Assembly: GCA_039111635.1 (NCBI GenBank)
Contig: JBCAQO010000003.1
Coordinates: 3,472,001-3,536,000, forward strand
Length of the DNA: 64,000 nucleotides
Direction of reading: 5' to 3'
Source of the DNA: Heterobasidion occidentale
Lineage: Eukaryota; Basidiomycota; Agaricomycetes; Russulales; Bondarzewiaceae
Shown: piece after piece, positions 47,687 to 58,955 of the stretch
Layout of the letters: each line of letters begins with the position of its first letter
How positions within the stretch are numbered: position 1 is the first letter of the stretch
The notes under the pieces: model-generated
What the model saw: only the letters and a program-made list of their open reading frames with translations
What the model was told of the DNA's origin: nothing
Database searches by the model: none
Position numbers and translations under genes: made by a program

Positions 47687-49745
47687 TTACTCTTTGCGAG
47701 CGTAGCAGACAAGTCTATGTCCACCGTGCTTCCAGTCACTAAGTAGATCCGAAGCACATGAGGGCGCGATGCAGTCAGACGGGCAGGAGACTCACTTCGC
47801 CTGGCATGAGCGGTTGCAGTAGCGCGAGTTGCCGCAGCGTGCGCACTGCATCATCGGATATCGCGGCTCCTTCGTGTGGTACTCGCACTGCATCTAGCTG
47901 CAGTAGCGCTGCAGGGCGAGAGGCCCAGACGACGACGACGACGATGCCACCTCCGTTTCTTGCGGAGGATATGGCTGGGTGTTCCGCACCTTCACCTAGC
48001 GCTCTTCTTCCTCCGACTCGACTAGACCGATGGCGTTCCCGAAGCTCGTCCAGGCCTCGAGCGCGCGTTGGCGCGACGGCATGGGTTTGTCCGCAGAGGG
48101 ATGCAGGGCCCGGATATCGAGCAGCGTTCGGTACCATACCTTTCGCGCGGCGTCGACCATGAGGAGGACAGGGCGGGATGGGTAAGACACGTGCACAGGA
48201 CCCTCCGTCGCAGCCGGTGCCGCAATATGCACGCGGAAAACGTGGGTGCAAGTGTCCACGATATACAACCAGTGGTCTGTATGCATGCAATGAGTGCCGT
48301 AGAGAATATCAAGCGCCACGGGCGCGACGTACCCACAAGATGGCGACCGTCTGAAGTAGCGGGTATTGGGCTTTCAGCGCCGAGAAGCATGGCGCGAGCA
48401 GTCCACTTGAAGATGTCATGGTACATGATCAGTCGATATACTGAAATCGGGACGTCCCTGAGCATCCGGCTGGTGAGACGGCCGTCAGCGCAGGCGCAGG
48501 AGCATCTCGATTTGACACGCACCATATCGAGGTCGCAGCCGTTGCGACGATAGGCCACTCGTCTGCAGCATCGCCGAACAATTGTTGCCTCTTCAATGCC
48601 ACGAATATGCATTTCTGAATCTCGCACGCCCACAGCGTTTGCCTCACAGGAGGGTGTGAGCAGAAGTAGTTGATCACGTCGATGATCTGCCTCAGACGAT
48701 TGTTGAGGCAGCCGGGGTCCTCCAGCGCATTGCGAAGACGTTGAACCCATTCCTGCGGGCCAAACGTGTCGACGATGGCTTCCTGAACGAGCTGGTCTCG
48801 AGTCTGCTGTGAGCACCCATTTATAAACCGACTGGTTAATACTGTAAGCAAGGCATCGCCATGGGTATTGTGAGAGCTTAGTGTCGTGTCAAGGGGATGA
48901 TGCCAGCAGTAGATCGCAACGTGCCCTAAGCGAGTGCAGAGAGGATTTTCGGATGAGAAATTGCTGTGGGGTGATTTCAGTGGTGAGTGATGTGACGACT
49001 CGAAGACTACCCACTTCTGGTTCATCATCACATTCCAAGAGGCAGCTAAATTTTTGATGGCTTTCTGATAATCTCTGTCACTGGTGTTTTCGCCCTGCAA
49101 CAGGCTACGCTTGGACCATATCATTTCCCAGAGCTCAGCAGACCGAGTAAGGAGCTGGTCAACGATCAAAATTTCCCCCATGCGCTGACCTCGTAGCTCT
49201 CCTACAAGTGCTAACGCGATGTCTGCAAGACCAAATATCAGCCCTTCCAAAATGCCCTGAGGTCGTTTCCAACATGAGGTGCAACGCGACTCGTGCGTCA
49301 GCGTCCGCGTCCCTACGGAATACGCACGGTTGGCTTACCTGAAGAGTGTAGACAGTATGATCAGTCAAGATATCCACAAAGACGTTGTGGAGGCCGCCTA
49401 GAAGTAATTCTTTCAACTGATCTCCACGATCATGTATCGCATCCGAAATCAACATCAACAATGCGATGTTATCAGGGCGCTTCCCTTCACGGTATGAGGA
49501 TCGGAGGAGGGCGGACACGTCTCTCGGTCTCCTAGTGATCACCTCGCCGTACTTGTCTTGGAGTTGATCCATATGATCGAGTGCGATCAGTAGGCCCAAT
49601 GAAGAGGGAGACATCAAGGATTCCATTTTGTAAGTGCGCTGGCAAGAGATGAATTTGATCAGCACGAGACGGGCGTAGGCTCCGCGCGCGACGATGATGT
49701 CTAGTGCAGATGTGGAGGGGACGACGTTCTCGAGTGTCTGACACC
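47687..49745 (-). CDS. MYND zinc-finger protein
   Basis: Agaricomycete protein with a carboxy-terminal MYND finger, a protein-interaction zinc domain. The finger is split by an intron (47795-47739): CARCGNSRYCNRSCQA joins to NDWKHGGHRLVCYARKE and TAA at 47687, giving the C-x2-C, YC-x3-CQ, W-x2-H and C pattern. Upstream exons are helical and repeat-like: DIIVARGAYARLVLIKFISC to TVYTLQ (ends at a GTAAGC donor near 49338), GILEGLIFGLADIALALV to about 48540, SICRMLRDVPISVYRLIMYH after a 59-nt intron, and DHWLYIVDTCTHVFRVHIA through RALEAWTSFGNAIGL. That last frame meets a TAG at 47998-47996 before the exon starting MQCEYHTKEPRYP; no good donor lies before it, so this may be a nonsense mutation. 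The 5' end is not resolved. Confidence 0.6.
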
Positions 49746-49852
49746 CTAAAGCGAGTCACGAGAGACGCGTACAGAAATAGCCTGCCATGTTGCCCGAGAA
49801 GTAACCTGAGAACAAGAAAGAACTTCGTTTGTCTTTCCTGATTCATTCGCAT

Positions 49853-50748
49853 GCTGCTGCAAGTGAGGATCGATTTCTGTCAGTGTCCATCACAGCGACA
49901 GGAGTAGACCACGATTTGATGAGTAAGGTGCACAGTTGGATGATGGCAGTTGAAGCAGAAGCGCTGAAGCTCGAACCCACCAATCTCTGCCAAAAACGGT
50001 ATTGAGACGGGGCTCCAAATGCGGAATTTACGCCAAACTACACTTTTCGTCCTTATCTGACACTCGACATCGGTCCAGATCGGTTCATTCTAGTCCACTC
50101 CATCTATGCAGCTAAAAACTTGAGAATTTTGCAAGACACTTTGAGTCTGTCGCGTTTCCAGTAGCTGTGGATGTGGACATCAGATTGTTCAGAACAATGG
50201 ACGACATTCGGTGCGTAGTGACTCTCTCCGGCCTCGTCGCGTCTCATCATCATCTCACTGGGATTCTTTGTCGTTGTCAGCAGACTTACTTTGATGAGAT
50301 CTCCCTGATGGAATTTAGTGGATCAGCATCTTCATATAGAGAGTCTGAATAGACAGTTACCAATTAGCCTTCATGCAGCCTGGAGAGACAGAGGCACTGC
50401 AAGTCCCCGTCTACAAGCATACGATTCCGATACCCCATCATTCCTGACGGTCTCAACGAAACCCTACCTGAGCAAGCGCGTCTGTATCAACTTCCACCTG
50501 CATCATCAGCAAAAGTGCCAGAACGTGAGATTTCCTTATGAGGATTATGGATTATATTATCTGAGCGACCGTCATAGGATGTCACATTTCGGTGACCCAT
50601 GACGTCGGTCGAGCTTGCCTTGCAATCCCACCTGGGCGGCGGTGTTGCAAGGCGAGCGCCATCCTTGCTGGTGAGTGGTCATTCGGGACACGTTCTTGCA
50701 AGGGAATATATTATGGGGCTGATTTCATATATTGTAATATAATTTTCA
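49853..50748. other. Intergenic stretch
   Basis: Lies between the MYND gene and the transposase. No supported gene; the AT-rich end (50705-50750) may include the transposon terminus. Confidence 0.4.
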
Positions 50749-50802
50749 GTGAGTAGAATACATAACAATAAAGCTGATAGTGAGTAAATACATAGCAATA
50801 AA
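50749..50802. repeat. Two tandem copies of a 30-bp sequence
   Basis: AGTGAGTAGAATACATAACA and AGTGAGTAAATACATAGCA, each followed by ATAAA, stand 30 bp apart just beyond the transposase stop. Confidence 0.65.
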
Positions 50803-50818
50803 ATGAAACCTCGTCACA

Positions 50819-53800
50819 TCAGTATTCCGCAAAGCCGGCTGCCTCGCGCGCGTCCTCGTCTCGTTCCTGGCCATCCTGCTCGGGCAAGGGATCCTCCTCC
50901 TCCTCCTCCCCCTCCTCCTCTTCCTCAGTTGAGTCATCATCCCACTCTCATCCTCGTCTCTACTTTCGCTGCCCGAGTCTGCACCAGCTGGCATGTCAAT
51001 GGGTAATTCATACTCATCAGCGCCAGCAGATGCATCCCCGCCGTCTTTGAGAAGCGCTGCATTGAGTGCGCGTGTTCCGAGGTGACCAACACCGCCACCG
51101 CGGAAGCGCATGAACATGTCTCGGTCAACAAACCTACAAAGAGAGTAAGAAGAAGACGAGAGAGTGAGATGGAGAAACATACATGTTAACATAGTATCCT
51201 TCCCAATCTTCATCTGCTTCTCTCTCCTGACGTGCAATGGAAGGCCCAAGCCTCTCACTAGTGTGACCTCGTGCAAAGGCCGGAATGAGATGGACACCGC
51301 GGATGACTTCTTGAGGGTCTAGAAAGCCAAATGCACCCTCGTCGTCGCCAGGTATGAAAGACACTGTGAAGGCGTTTGCGAGCCCAACCTCCCGGTGCAT
51401 CAGTATCCAGGCCGAACCAGCGGACCCATAAAAAGTCCATCCGCTGTGGTGCGGAAGAGCGACCACGGTGATAAACCATGGCATGGAACACACCAACAAC
51501 CCGTGCATACCAAAATGGGTGTGCTGTGTCGTCCTCGTGAGCGAGCACGATAACGTCCGCACGTGTCCGAGGATTGACCGAGTCTTGCTGACGACGCATG
51601 TCGTACGTCGTGTAATTGATGCGCACTACGTTGTGGCGATACAGCTGGTCGTTCTTGATGATCACAGCATCACGCTGCTCGTCAGTAAATGTGTGTTCGT
51701 CGCCGTCATAAGTTAGTCCGAGTAAGCGTGCGAGGAGGTGGTCCTTAAGACGGACATAAAAGCTCTATGTTTATATCAGTGAGGTGCACGCGTATGACTG
51801 AAGATGCTCAGTACTTACCTCAAGCGCAGGGTCTCTGGTATGATCATGCAACAGGCACGCACATTGAAATGGTTCTTTGTCGACACAGCCATGTGATAGT
51901 GCATCACGGGGTCTGTGCAAGGAAGGGGGTCCTTGGTCCGTGGCCCTTTTCTCCGCTTTTGCATGCGAGCCTTCAATTTAACAGCTTGGCGGTGCTTGTC
52001 AATCCGATAGGCGACAACACGAAGCAGGCGTTCACGAGAATCAAGTCTTGCAAACTGGAACAGGATGTTGTTTTTGTTAGTCCGGCTGTAAAAGCGTTTC
52101 GGTCGTCGATGCTCGGTTTCACCCTGTTGATGATCAGAATGCTAATTTACCAATCATTAGTGACAACTTACAATCTGTGTAGAATAAGAATCAGTGGTTC
52201 CAAACCTTCGGATGGTCTTGGCGTAGTCACCGAGTGCGTGGTACTTGTAAGTGACGACATTGAAATACTTCCGCTGCTTGCTCAGATTACCCAATGGTGC
52301 GCCGAATTTGACATTAGCGTCGGCGCATTTTTTCGCAAATGTAGCTGCACGCTTGCCACGTGCGGCCATCTCGCGAGGGAGCTCCTTCGTCTCAAAGGCA
52401 GAGCACGTCTTCTTGATGAATTTGCGTATGGCCACACCAAGGATACTTGTAGCTGCCTCAAAGAATTTGAGTGTCGTGTTGGTGTGCAGACGGAGCTTTG
52501 CATATGCATGCCAGTTAGCGAGCTCAAATAGAAGGTCAGAGACGATGCGGTCATGAGGCGGTGGGAGGAGGCCTTCGAAAACAGGGATTGCGCACTAGAG
52601 GTCAAAAAAATGAGAAGTCGGCAATGGAATGCAACCAAGGAAGACTTACTTGGAGTAAATCTTCGAAATCCCGTGCTGCAAGCTTTCGCATGGCCGATGC
52701 ATTCTTGTGGAAGCGTCGAATGGTGTCGCGGCCAAACGTGGGGACCACACGGTATCTGCCGAGGTTGGGTGGTTGCGCGTTAGCGTTAGTCGCTTCAAAA
52801 ATAAAGAAAACCCTCTTACCTTTGGTTCAGCTTTTGGATAGCATCATCACCGACAGCTTGCAACAATCGCATCAAGTGTGTGAAAGTTGATTTCCACACA
52901 CCTAGCTCAAACTCATGGAGGAGATCAACAACGAACATGGTATAGAAGTTGAAGCCAAACTGAGCGAGTTTTTGTGAAAATGCATTCTGCACGACGTGGT
53001 CAATCAGTGCCGGTGCGGCCAATAAGGAACCATCAAACTCACCCGGGTTGGCACAAGAGACCGATCGTCAAGGAGTGTCTTGATCCGATCGGACCCAACA
53101 GACAAGCCTTTGTCAAATATGAGCATGCGTGCGGTCTCGATATTCTGCTGCCGCTGGATGTCGTCCACACGCTCCCTTTCGCGCGTGTTCATATCCGACT
53201 TCATTCCCATATTTGCAACCTTGTCCTTCCTGACCAGACAGCGTGGACATGGGCATCTAGCCAGATACTTGATACCTGCGAGAAGAACTCTGGAAACTTG
53301 TTAATAATCAATCACAGTATGCAACAAGCCACTCACTTTTCTGGATAGTCAGCAGAGTATGTGAAAAACCGAGGGAACACTCGACGTGTGATGCCATCGC
53401 CACATCGGATGACAATTCCGTGAGTATATGCTTCCAAGAACTTCCCGTCTAGTAAGAGCTCCCAGATTGCGTGCATGAGCTCGCGTTTGCAGTGGGTCAG
53501 TGTGTCGGCCGTTGCGCTCTCGCCAAAGACTGCTCGGTAGAAGTCTTGGATGGTGTCGGGGAGCTAGAGAAAGAGAATGTTAGATTGAGCAACATATTTT
53601 ATGAGGACTCTTACCGAAGGAATATAAGCAAGGTGATGACAGGCAAAAGCGGTGGGCTTGCAGCGTGTGTACTTGGACTGCGAGCCGAAGAGCAAGTAAA
53701 ATGGCCATACAGAGGCTGTACCAAAGTTCGTGAGGTGTGTTGAATCAGACCAAACCATGAGTGGAGCGACAATTCTCTCCATCTCGTCATCCAGTTCGCG

Positions 53801-55012
53801 TGGCATATCCTGTACCTCTTTGTCTGCTTCAAGCATTGCATCGGAAGAATACATCTCCCCATACACGCGCTGAGCAGCGGACTTCTCGTCTGGCTTCCAG
53901 AATTGTCGAAAGGGTGTGATGTGAAAGGTACGGAAGATTGAATCTTGAAATACACTGGTGATGATGTCGAGGATGCTGCGATGCCATACGCCTTTGATCT
54001 CAAACTCCTGGGCCTCGTTCTCGGGAACTTTGACCTTGCCGGCTGGCAGACGAATTTTCACGGAAGATTCCTTCCACCCTTCGCCCTCGTTGAACGGACT
54101 CGAGGCATCTGCAATATAAGCATCCATGTTTTTATGCTCTCGTGCGGTGTTGAACTTTGTGAAGTCTTTAATGTCAAGGCCTTCATTCACGGCGTCACCG
54201 AGGGCATGTGCGAGCCGATCCAGCTCACTAGCAGATTTGAAAGTGGACTTAGTGTACTGCCAGGCCATCATAGTTGCAGCGACGGGGTTACTGAACGGTG
54301 CGTAGTAAGGCTCTGTCTCCTCGACGACTGCCATTTGCTTTGTAGGACCTTGAGTAGCAGGAGTAGCTAGCGTCAAGGTATCACAAACGCTCGCAAGATC
54401 AATTGTTGCCTCTGGATCCTGCGTGGGGCGGCACGAGTAGCTACGATAGAGGCCAAACTTGTTCGGCTTGGTCTCGAAGGTTACCGGACGTGCCGGCACT
54501 GGTGGAGGCGCCATTTCAACAGGGGCAGAATGACTGGAGGAAGGGGCAGCATGCTCCTGTGGCTGAGGTGCGGGTTTTGTAGGAATATGAGGGAGAGGAG
54601 TTGCGGAACCAGGTAAAAAATCATCGAAACGCTTAGGGAATCGGATTCCGCGTCCAGAGCGCTTAGAGCGCGTCACAGGGACATCTTCTGCAACTACAGC
54701 TGACTCTGGAGGAGGAAGATGAGGGGGAGATTCAGTGCCGGTGTCCTGCTAGATGCAGTGCCGTCAGTGGTATGCCCTGTATGTACTCCGAATCCTTCTC
54801 ACCTCTCTGGTGCTGGTGTCTACATGTTCCACTGAAGCCCGTGCCTTCTTCTTAGACCGACTCCTATCCTTCTCATCCTCCCGAGGGTGCTTTGTTGTCG
54901 CAGGCTCCTTGAATTCAAAGAGCTTCTGATAGGCGGAGCAGCTCCGCTGGTGGGTCTTGACACCACGTTTCTGTTCAAATGAGCGAGGGCAGGCGAGACA
55001 GGTATAGACCAT
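50819..55012 (-). mobile_element. Plavaka-like DNA transposon, transposase gene
   Basis: Transposase gene of an agaricomycete DNA transposon, closest in memory to Plavaka-type elements (superfamily name not certain). ATG 55012 gives a small zinc finger (CLACPRSFEQKRGVKTHQRSC). Exons with GT...AG joins follow: GIRFPKRFDDFLPG, EPYYAPFSNPVAATMMAW, MLEADKEVQDMPRE and the acidic-site region LMVWSDSTHLTNFG; then GIVIRCGDGITRRVFPRFFT, CPCPRCLVRKDKVANMG, a key MFVVDLLHEFELGVWKSTF, PTFGRDTIRRFHKNASAM, CAIPVFEGLLPPPHDR, GETEHRRPKRFYSRTNK and FVDRDMFMRFRGGGVGH, ending AAGFAEY at 50819. Two frame breaks, near 51363 and near 50935, separate conserved segments, so full-length protein is not made from this copy. 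No terminal inverted repeats could be assigned. Confidence 0.75.
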
Positions 55013-55361
55013 TACAACGAGAAAAAGAAAAAAAATGTATAGGGCACGCATCCTTGCGGATGGACGTTGCTAGAGGAGCGCGAGCACAAAAGATGTTGAT
55101 TTTGTGGCAGAGTCACGTTACCTAAGTCACAAGGATCAATATTGTGATGTTGCAATGCAAAAAAAAAACAGAATTCGTGCTTGAGCTGCACACACGCTCG
55201 CATATTTCACAGCTGGTGATGTTGAGCTTCTTGATATTGATGTTTCCTCCTGTTCACCTTTTGCTAACACCGAGAAGATGATGCAACCACACAAGCTCAG
55301 CGCAGTCTCTCATTATCGAGCACATAGGCGGAGCGAGACACCTGTACTAATGCAAAACATA
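55013..55361. other. Upstream region of the transposase
   Basis: Runs of A and T (55020-55035, 55160-55170) and no coding signal. May hold the transposon's 5' terminal region. Confidence 0.4.
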
Positions 55362-55462
55362 ACAAATTAGCGCTGAGAAACGCGTCGCGTGCCGTGGGAT
55401 AGCAGATAATGTCTTTATCTACTATCCTACGGCGCGCAATGTGTTTCTCAGCGCTAATTTGC
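55362..55462. repeat. 101-bp fold-back hairpin (49-bp arms, 3-nt loop)
   Basis: Arms 55362-55410 and 55414-55462 are reverse complements with eight mismatches, two of them at the arm ends. All six internal mismatches are transitions and four fall at CpG/TpG or CpG/CpA positions. It looks like a short foldback element or the paired remains of transposon termini. Confidence 0.8.
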
Positions 55463-56656
55463 ACGCTCTACTGCACTTCGCGGATATCCCTGTGTCAGGA
55501 GACTCGTGCTGGGTGGCTCCTTGGTGTGCTGGGCCGGACATGTACGAACATCCGGAAGGCCACGCCCACCAGTGCAATTCAATCCGTCAGTCACGCAGGA
55601 GGGCAACTCATCGCCCATGTGTGACCTCTTCACCGAGTCACCTAGCAAGCACTCGTTGCCAACACCATCAGCTCATACAACGTGCCGCTCATGGACTGCT
55701 CCTCACCGATGTGCTCGCGTGACCGGCAGTGCTACAGCTCGAGCAGTAGGCACACTTGAATATGGTGCCGCAGCCTGGTAGGCAAGGGGAGCAGCGATTG
55801 CAAGTGCGCGGGTGGGGCAGAGAGAGCGCACCAAGGAGAGGGGCACGTCGGCATGCAGTTGTGGCTGCGGCTCAGGCTGCGGTTGGGATGCTGTGGACAA
55901 AGCGAGGAAAGACTCGCGCCACGTCCCCCCGTCCTTGGCATAGCGTCACCAGAGGCCCTTGTACGTGCGTGCGAGGTGTGGCATCACAATCGCAGTAACG
56001 CGATCGGTGTCTGCAAAGACACAGGATCTGGGTGCAGGTGCTCGAGTCCAGTGGGTTCGGGGTTCTGGGAAGGAGCGGGAAACGCAGGAGAGGCCACGGC
56101 AGCATGTGCAGGAGGCACAGGGTCATGGCACGCCGGAGGTGGGAGGAGGAGGCGGAGGTGGGTGGGGAGATTTGGCAGTGGGGCGCAAGGATGGTTTGGA
56201 GCGGTTTGGGCACCGAGGGCGCTGACAATGGAGAGTTGTTGAACTCACTAGAGTTTGGAGGTTACTCACCTACAGACCCAGCTGAACCGGCCCTTTCCTA
56301 TGTCCTTGTCCTCTTCAGGAGACTGTAGAACACCGTCACAAAGGTGTTGTATGGGTCCAAGGGAATTCCAAGCCCTCTTGTAGGCTGCCAGTGGCTAACC
56401 GGTGCACAGCGAGTGATGTGCCGCGTAGAATACAATGATTTGAGTAGAAATCTATACATTATCATCACCAGATAGCAAGGAAGAACAAAAATTTGAGACT
56501 CACAATTTCGTTGGCATTTTAAAGAGAGAGTAGATTAACGAGCAAGCTGCAAGCTGTCTTGGGCGCCCAAATCTTGCACGGTCACGTTATCCAGCCGCGT
56601 CACGTCGCGACAAGTCGTCTCGGAAATTCAGACTCCTCCTGCTCCCAACTCTCACT
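55463..56656. other. Intergenic stretch with a proline-rich minus-strand frame
   Basis: G-rich on the plus strand (55870-56220), giving minus-strand Pro/Ser/His-rich frames of up to 118 codons without motifs. No supported gene. Confidence 0.4.
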
Positions 56657-57841
56657 ATGCCATCCCGCGGTCGGTCCCCTTTGTCTGAGAGCTCACAATC
56701 CGATGACGACAACAGACCGCCTACACAACGCTCGAAACACAAGAACAGTCACAAGCGTCGCATTGAGGAAGTCGACGGACCCGCGAATGACAAGCGCTTG
56801 ACAGGAAAACGGGCTAAGATACTGAACAAGTCAGTTTCTTTCAATCCACAGCTCGTACTTACTTTTTTTTCCATTAGGCCCGACGATCATAAGGTCTACA
56901 AGAGTGCTGGGCGCTGGATCTGCCGCGGGATCACGCTCTACGATGACGTTCAAGATGTATTCCGAGTCGTAGGGCTCATGCTTCAGAAGAGCAGGTCCCA
57001 TTCAGATCCTGCAGAATTCTCAGACAACTTGTCCGATGATTCTTCACCGGATGACCTTCAAATGTGAGTACAATTACCTATTCTCCTTTGTGAAGTTTTG
57101 TGAAGTTTGTCAGGTCCGAGGATAAGCAGAAATCATACCTCAAGATTTACAACAATTTGCTCGACCTGGTCCCGGGGTTCCGCGACAAGGTCAAGACCAA
57201 CCGCTACAAAGACTCCTTCAAGTCCTTGCTCGACACGGTAGGTCTCTGTATGCGCATATATGCGTGCATACACTCACATGTTTTTACCATAGATGACTAA
57301 GAGTAGCTCTAATGCACGCGCAGTTGACACAACGCTCATGAAAAAGCTTGTGGCCGATTGCGCACCCCTTGATCGCAAGAACCAGCCACTGAAACCGGCC
57401 CTCATCGAAGATAACAAATCTGACCGCGGGTTTTCCCACCCGATGATTGCTCGTCTCTTGTGTCCGCAGAAGTATCTTGCGGAATTTGACGCACACTCTA
57501 GGTGAGTTTTTTGTTCCTCATGGCAGGGACCCTGACTGTATTCCGATCCAGCTTCTGGAAGAAACTCAAGGACAACGACATCAAAGTGCTTGCGATAAAC
57601 TGGCCAACGTTCATGTACCAGGATTATACCTGTGACCCAAATGATTGTGAGAAAGGGTTGTGCCGTGGTCACTTGGTGGTCAGCGTGAGTCGTTTCATGT
57701 TTTTTTTTATTGTTCTTGCTGACTTGCCCCCACTGTGTAGACGTGGCGTGCATTGATGATCGGGCCATCGGCAGCCAAGCTAGCGCCTGGCGTCACGGCA
57801 ACTGGCACAAAAGGTGGGAATGCCAAACTGCATGGTCTCAA
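56657..57841 (+). pseudogene. DUF6698-like protein, cut by an LTR retrotransposon
   Basis: Resembles agaricomycete DUF6698 proteins, whose function is unknown. Exons 56657-56829, 56878-57063, 57114-57237, 57293-57501, 57552-57684 and 57741-57841 join in phase. Features: a basic head (RRIEEVDGPANDKRLTGKRA), LYDDVQDVFRVVGLM, YLKIYNNLLDLVPGFRDKV, GFSHPMIARLLCPQKYL, INWPTFMYQDYTCDPNDCEK, GLCRGHLVVS and TWRALMIGPSAAKL, ending GGNAKLHGLN. At that point the LTR begins (TGTTAAGAGCC), and the reading frame runs into it for ten residues (VKSRLITHDI) and stops. In family members more sequence follows the GNAxxHG motif, so the carboxy-terminal part lies beyond the insertion. Confidence 0.75.
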
Positions 57842-58303
57842 TGTTAAGAGCCGGCTCATAACACATGATATATGATCACCTGATCATATGACACGCGGTC
57901 TATGACCAACGGATACGACCTATACCCGGTGACCGACCCCTTGACTTCACCAGCGGACATTGAGTTATCTTATCTTATCTTTTGTTCCTGGATTAACGAT
58001 CAGTTACATCGCTGACATCATTGATTGCATCATGCTTCTCTGATCGCATCATAGATTACATCATTCCGATCGTTGATCGTTTGCTTCTATTTGGTGCCTT
58101 GAGCACAGACCTTCTGTAGATCTTGCCCTAAAGCGGATCGCGTATATATAACGAGCCAGATACCTGTATCGCCAGCTCGTTCACCTTTGTTACTTCCCAC
58201 CTGTTCTTACTCTTGACCCTTGGTACTAGCCATACCTCTGCTATATCATAGTCTTTGCCAATAGGCCAGACTCTTGATTGTCAATAGAACATCTGCTTGA
58301 GCA
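57842..58303 (+). repeat. 5' LTR of a Ty3/Gypsy element
   Basis: Starts TGTTAAGAGCCGGCTC at the exact point where the DUF6698-like exon is broken. Contains a TATA-like run (58142-58150) and pyrimidine-rich sequence after it, as in an LTR promoter. The right border, set at ...TTGAGCA, is tentative because the 3' LTR lies outside the window. Confidence 0.65.
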
Positions 58304-58955
58304 TTGGTTTAACTTGCCCTGCGCTTCTCTCTATCGTCATCCTCAACCACTCAGTCGTCATCTCAATACTGGCTGAGTTCTACACAGGACTAGCAGTATT
58401 CTATCTCGACTTTAGTGGGCAGCATATCTACTGCCATCCAGGTCCGCATCAGGTCGTACCCGCACATCTGTGGGAAAACCTTTGTGCATTCCTGGAGACG
58501 CGATACCATCACGAATCCCTCGTACATCCCGAATTACGCACTCAAGTAGCCGCTGGTGCCTTCATCGGACGTACTTGGATTTGGCACGTCCCTCAGTGAC
58601 TCAGGAGCCTCCTGGCACATCACGTGCGAAGACCAGGTCTTAACACTTGAACGAGCTCACCTGCCCCTGCCTCACTCTGGACGGACTACCCTCCCAAATA
58701 CCGAGATCGTCGGCGTCATCACCTTCCATTTACACGAAGGCGATTTACGCCGAACGCACACACTCTCCATCACCCTTGTAGCAGAACCACCCGAGGTCAT
58801 TAGCAGTGCGCTTAACCAGATCACCGACAGTTTGTTCAGACCGCTACTCCATCATCCTCCATATCGATACCTACTCGAAAGGGACGGATACGTTACGTTC
58901 CCCATCTCTATCCGGATCACGCCCCACTACTCCAACCTTCGCCCAGCCAGCGAAG

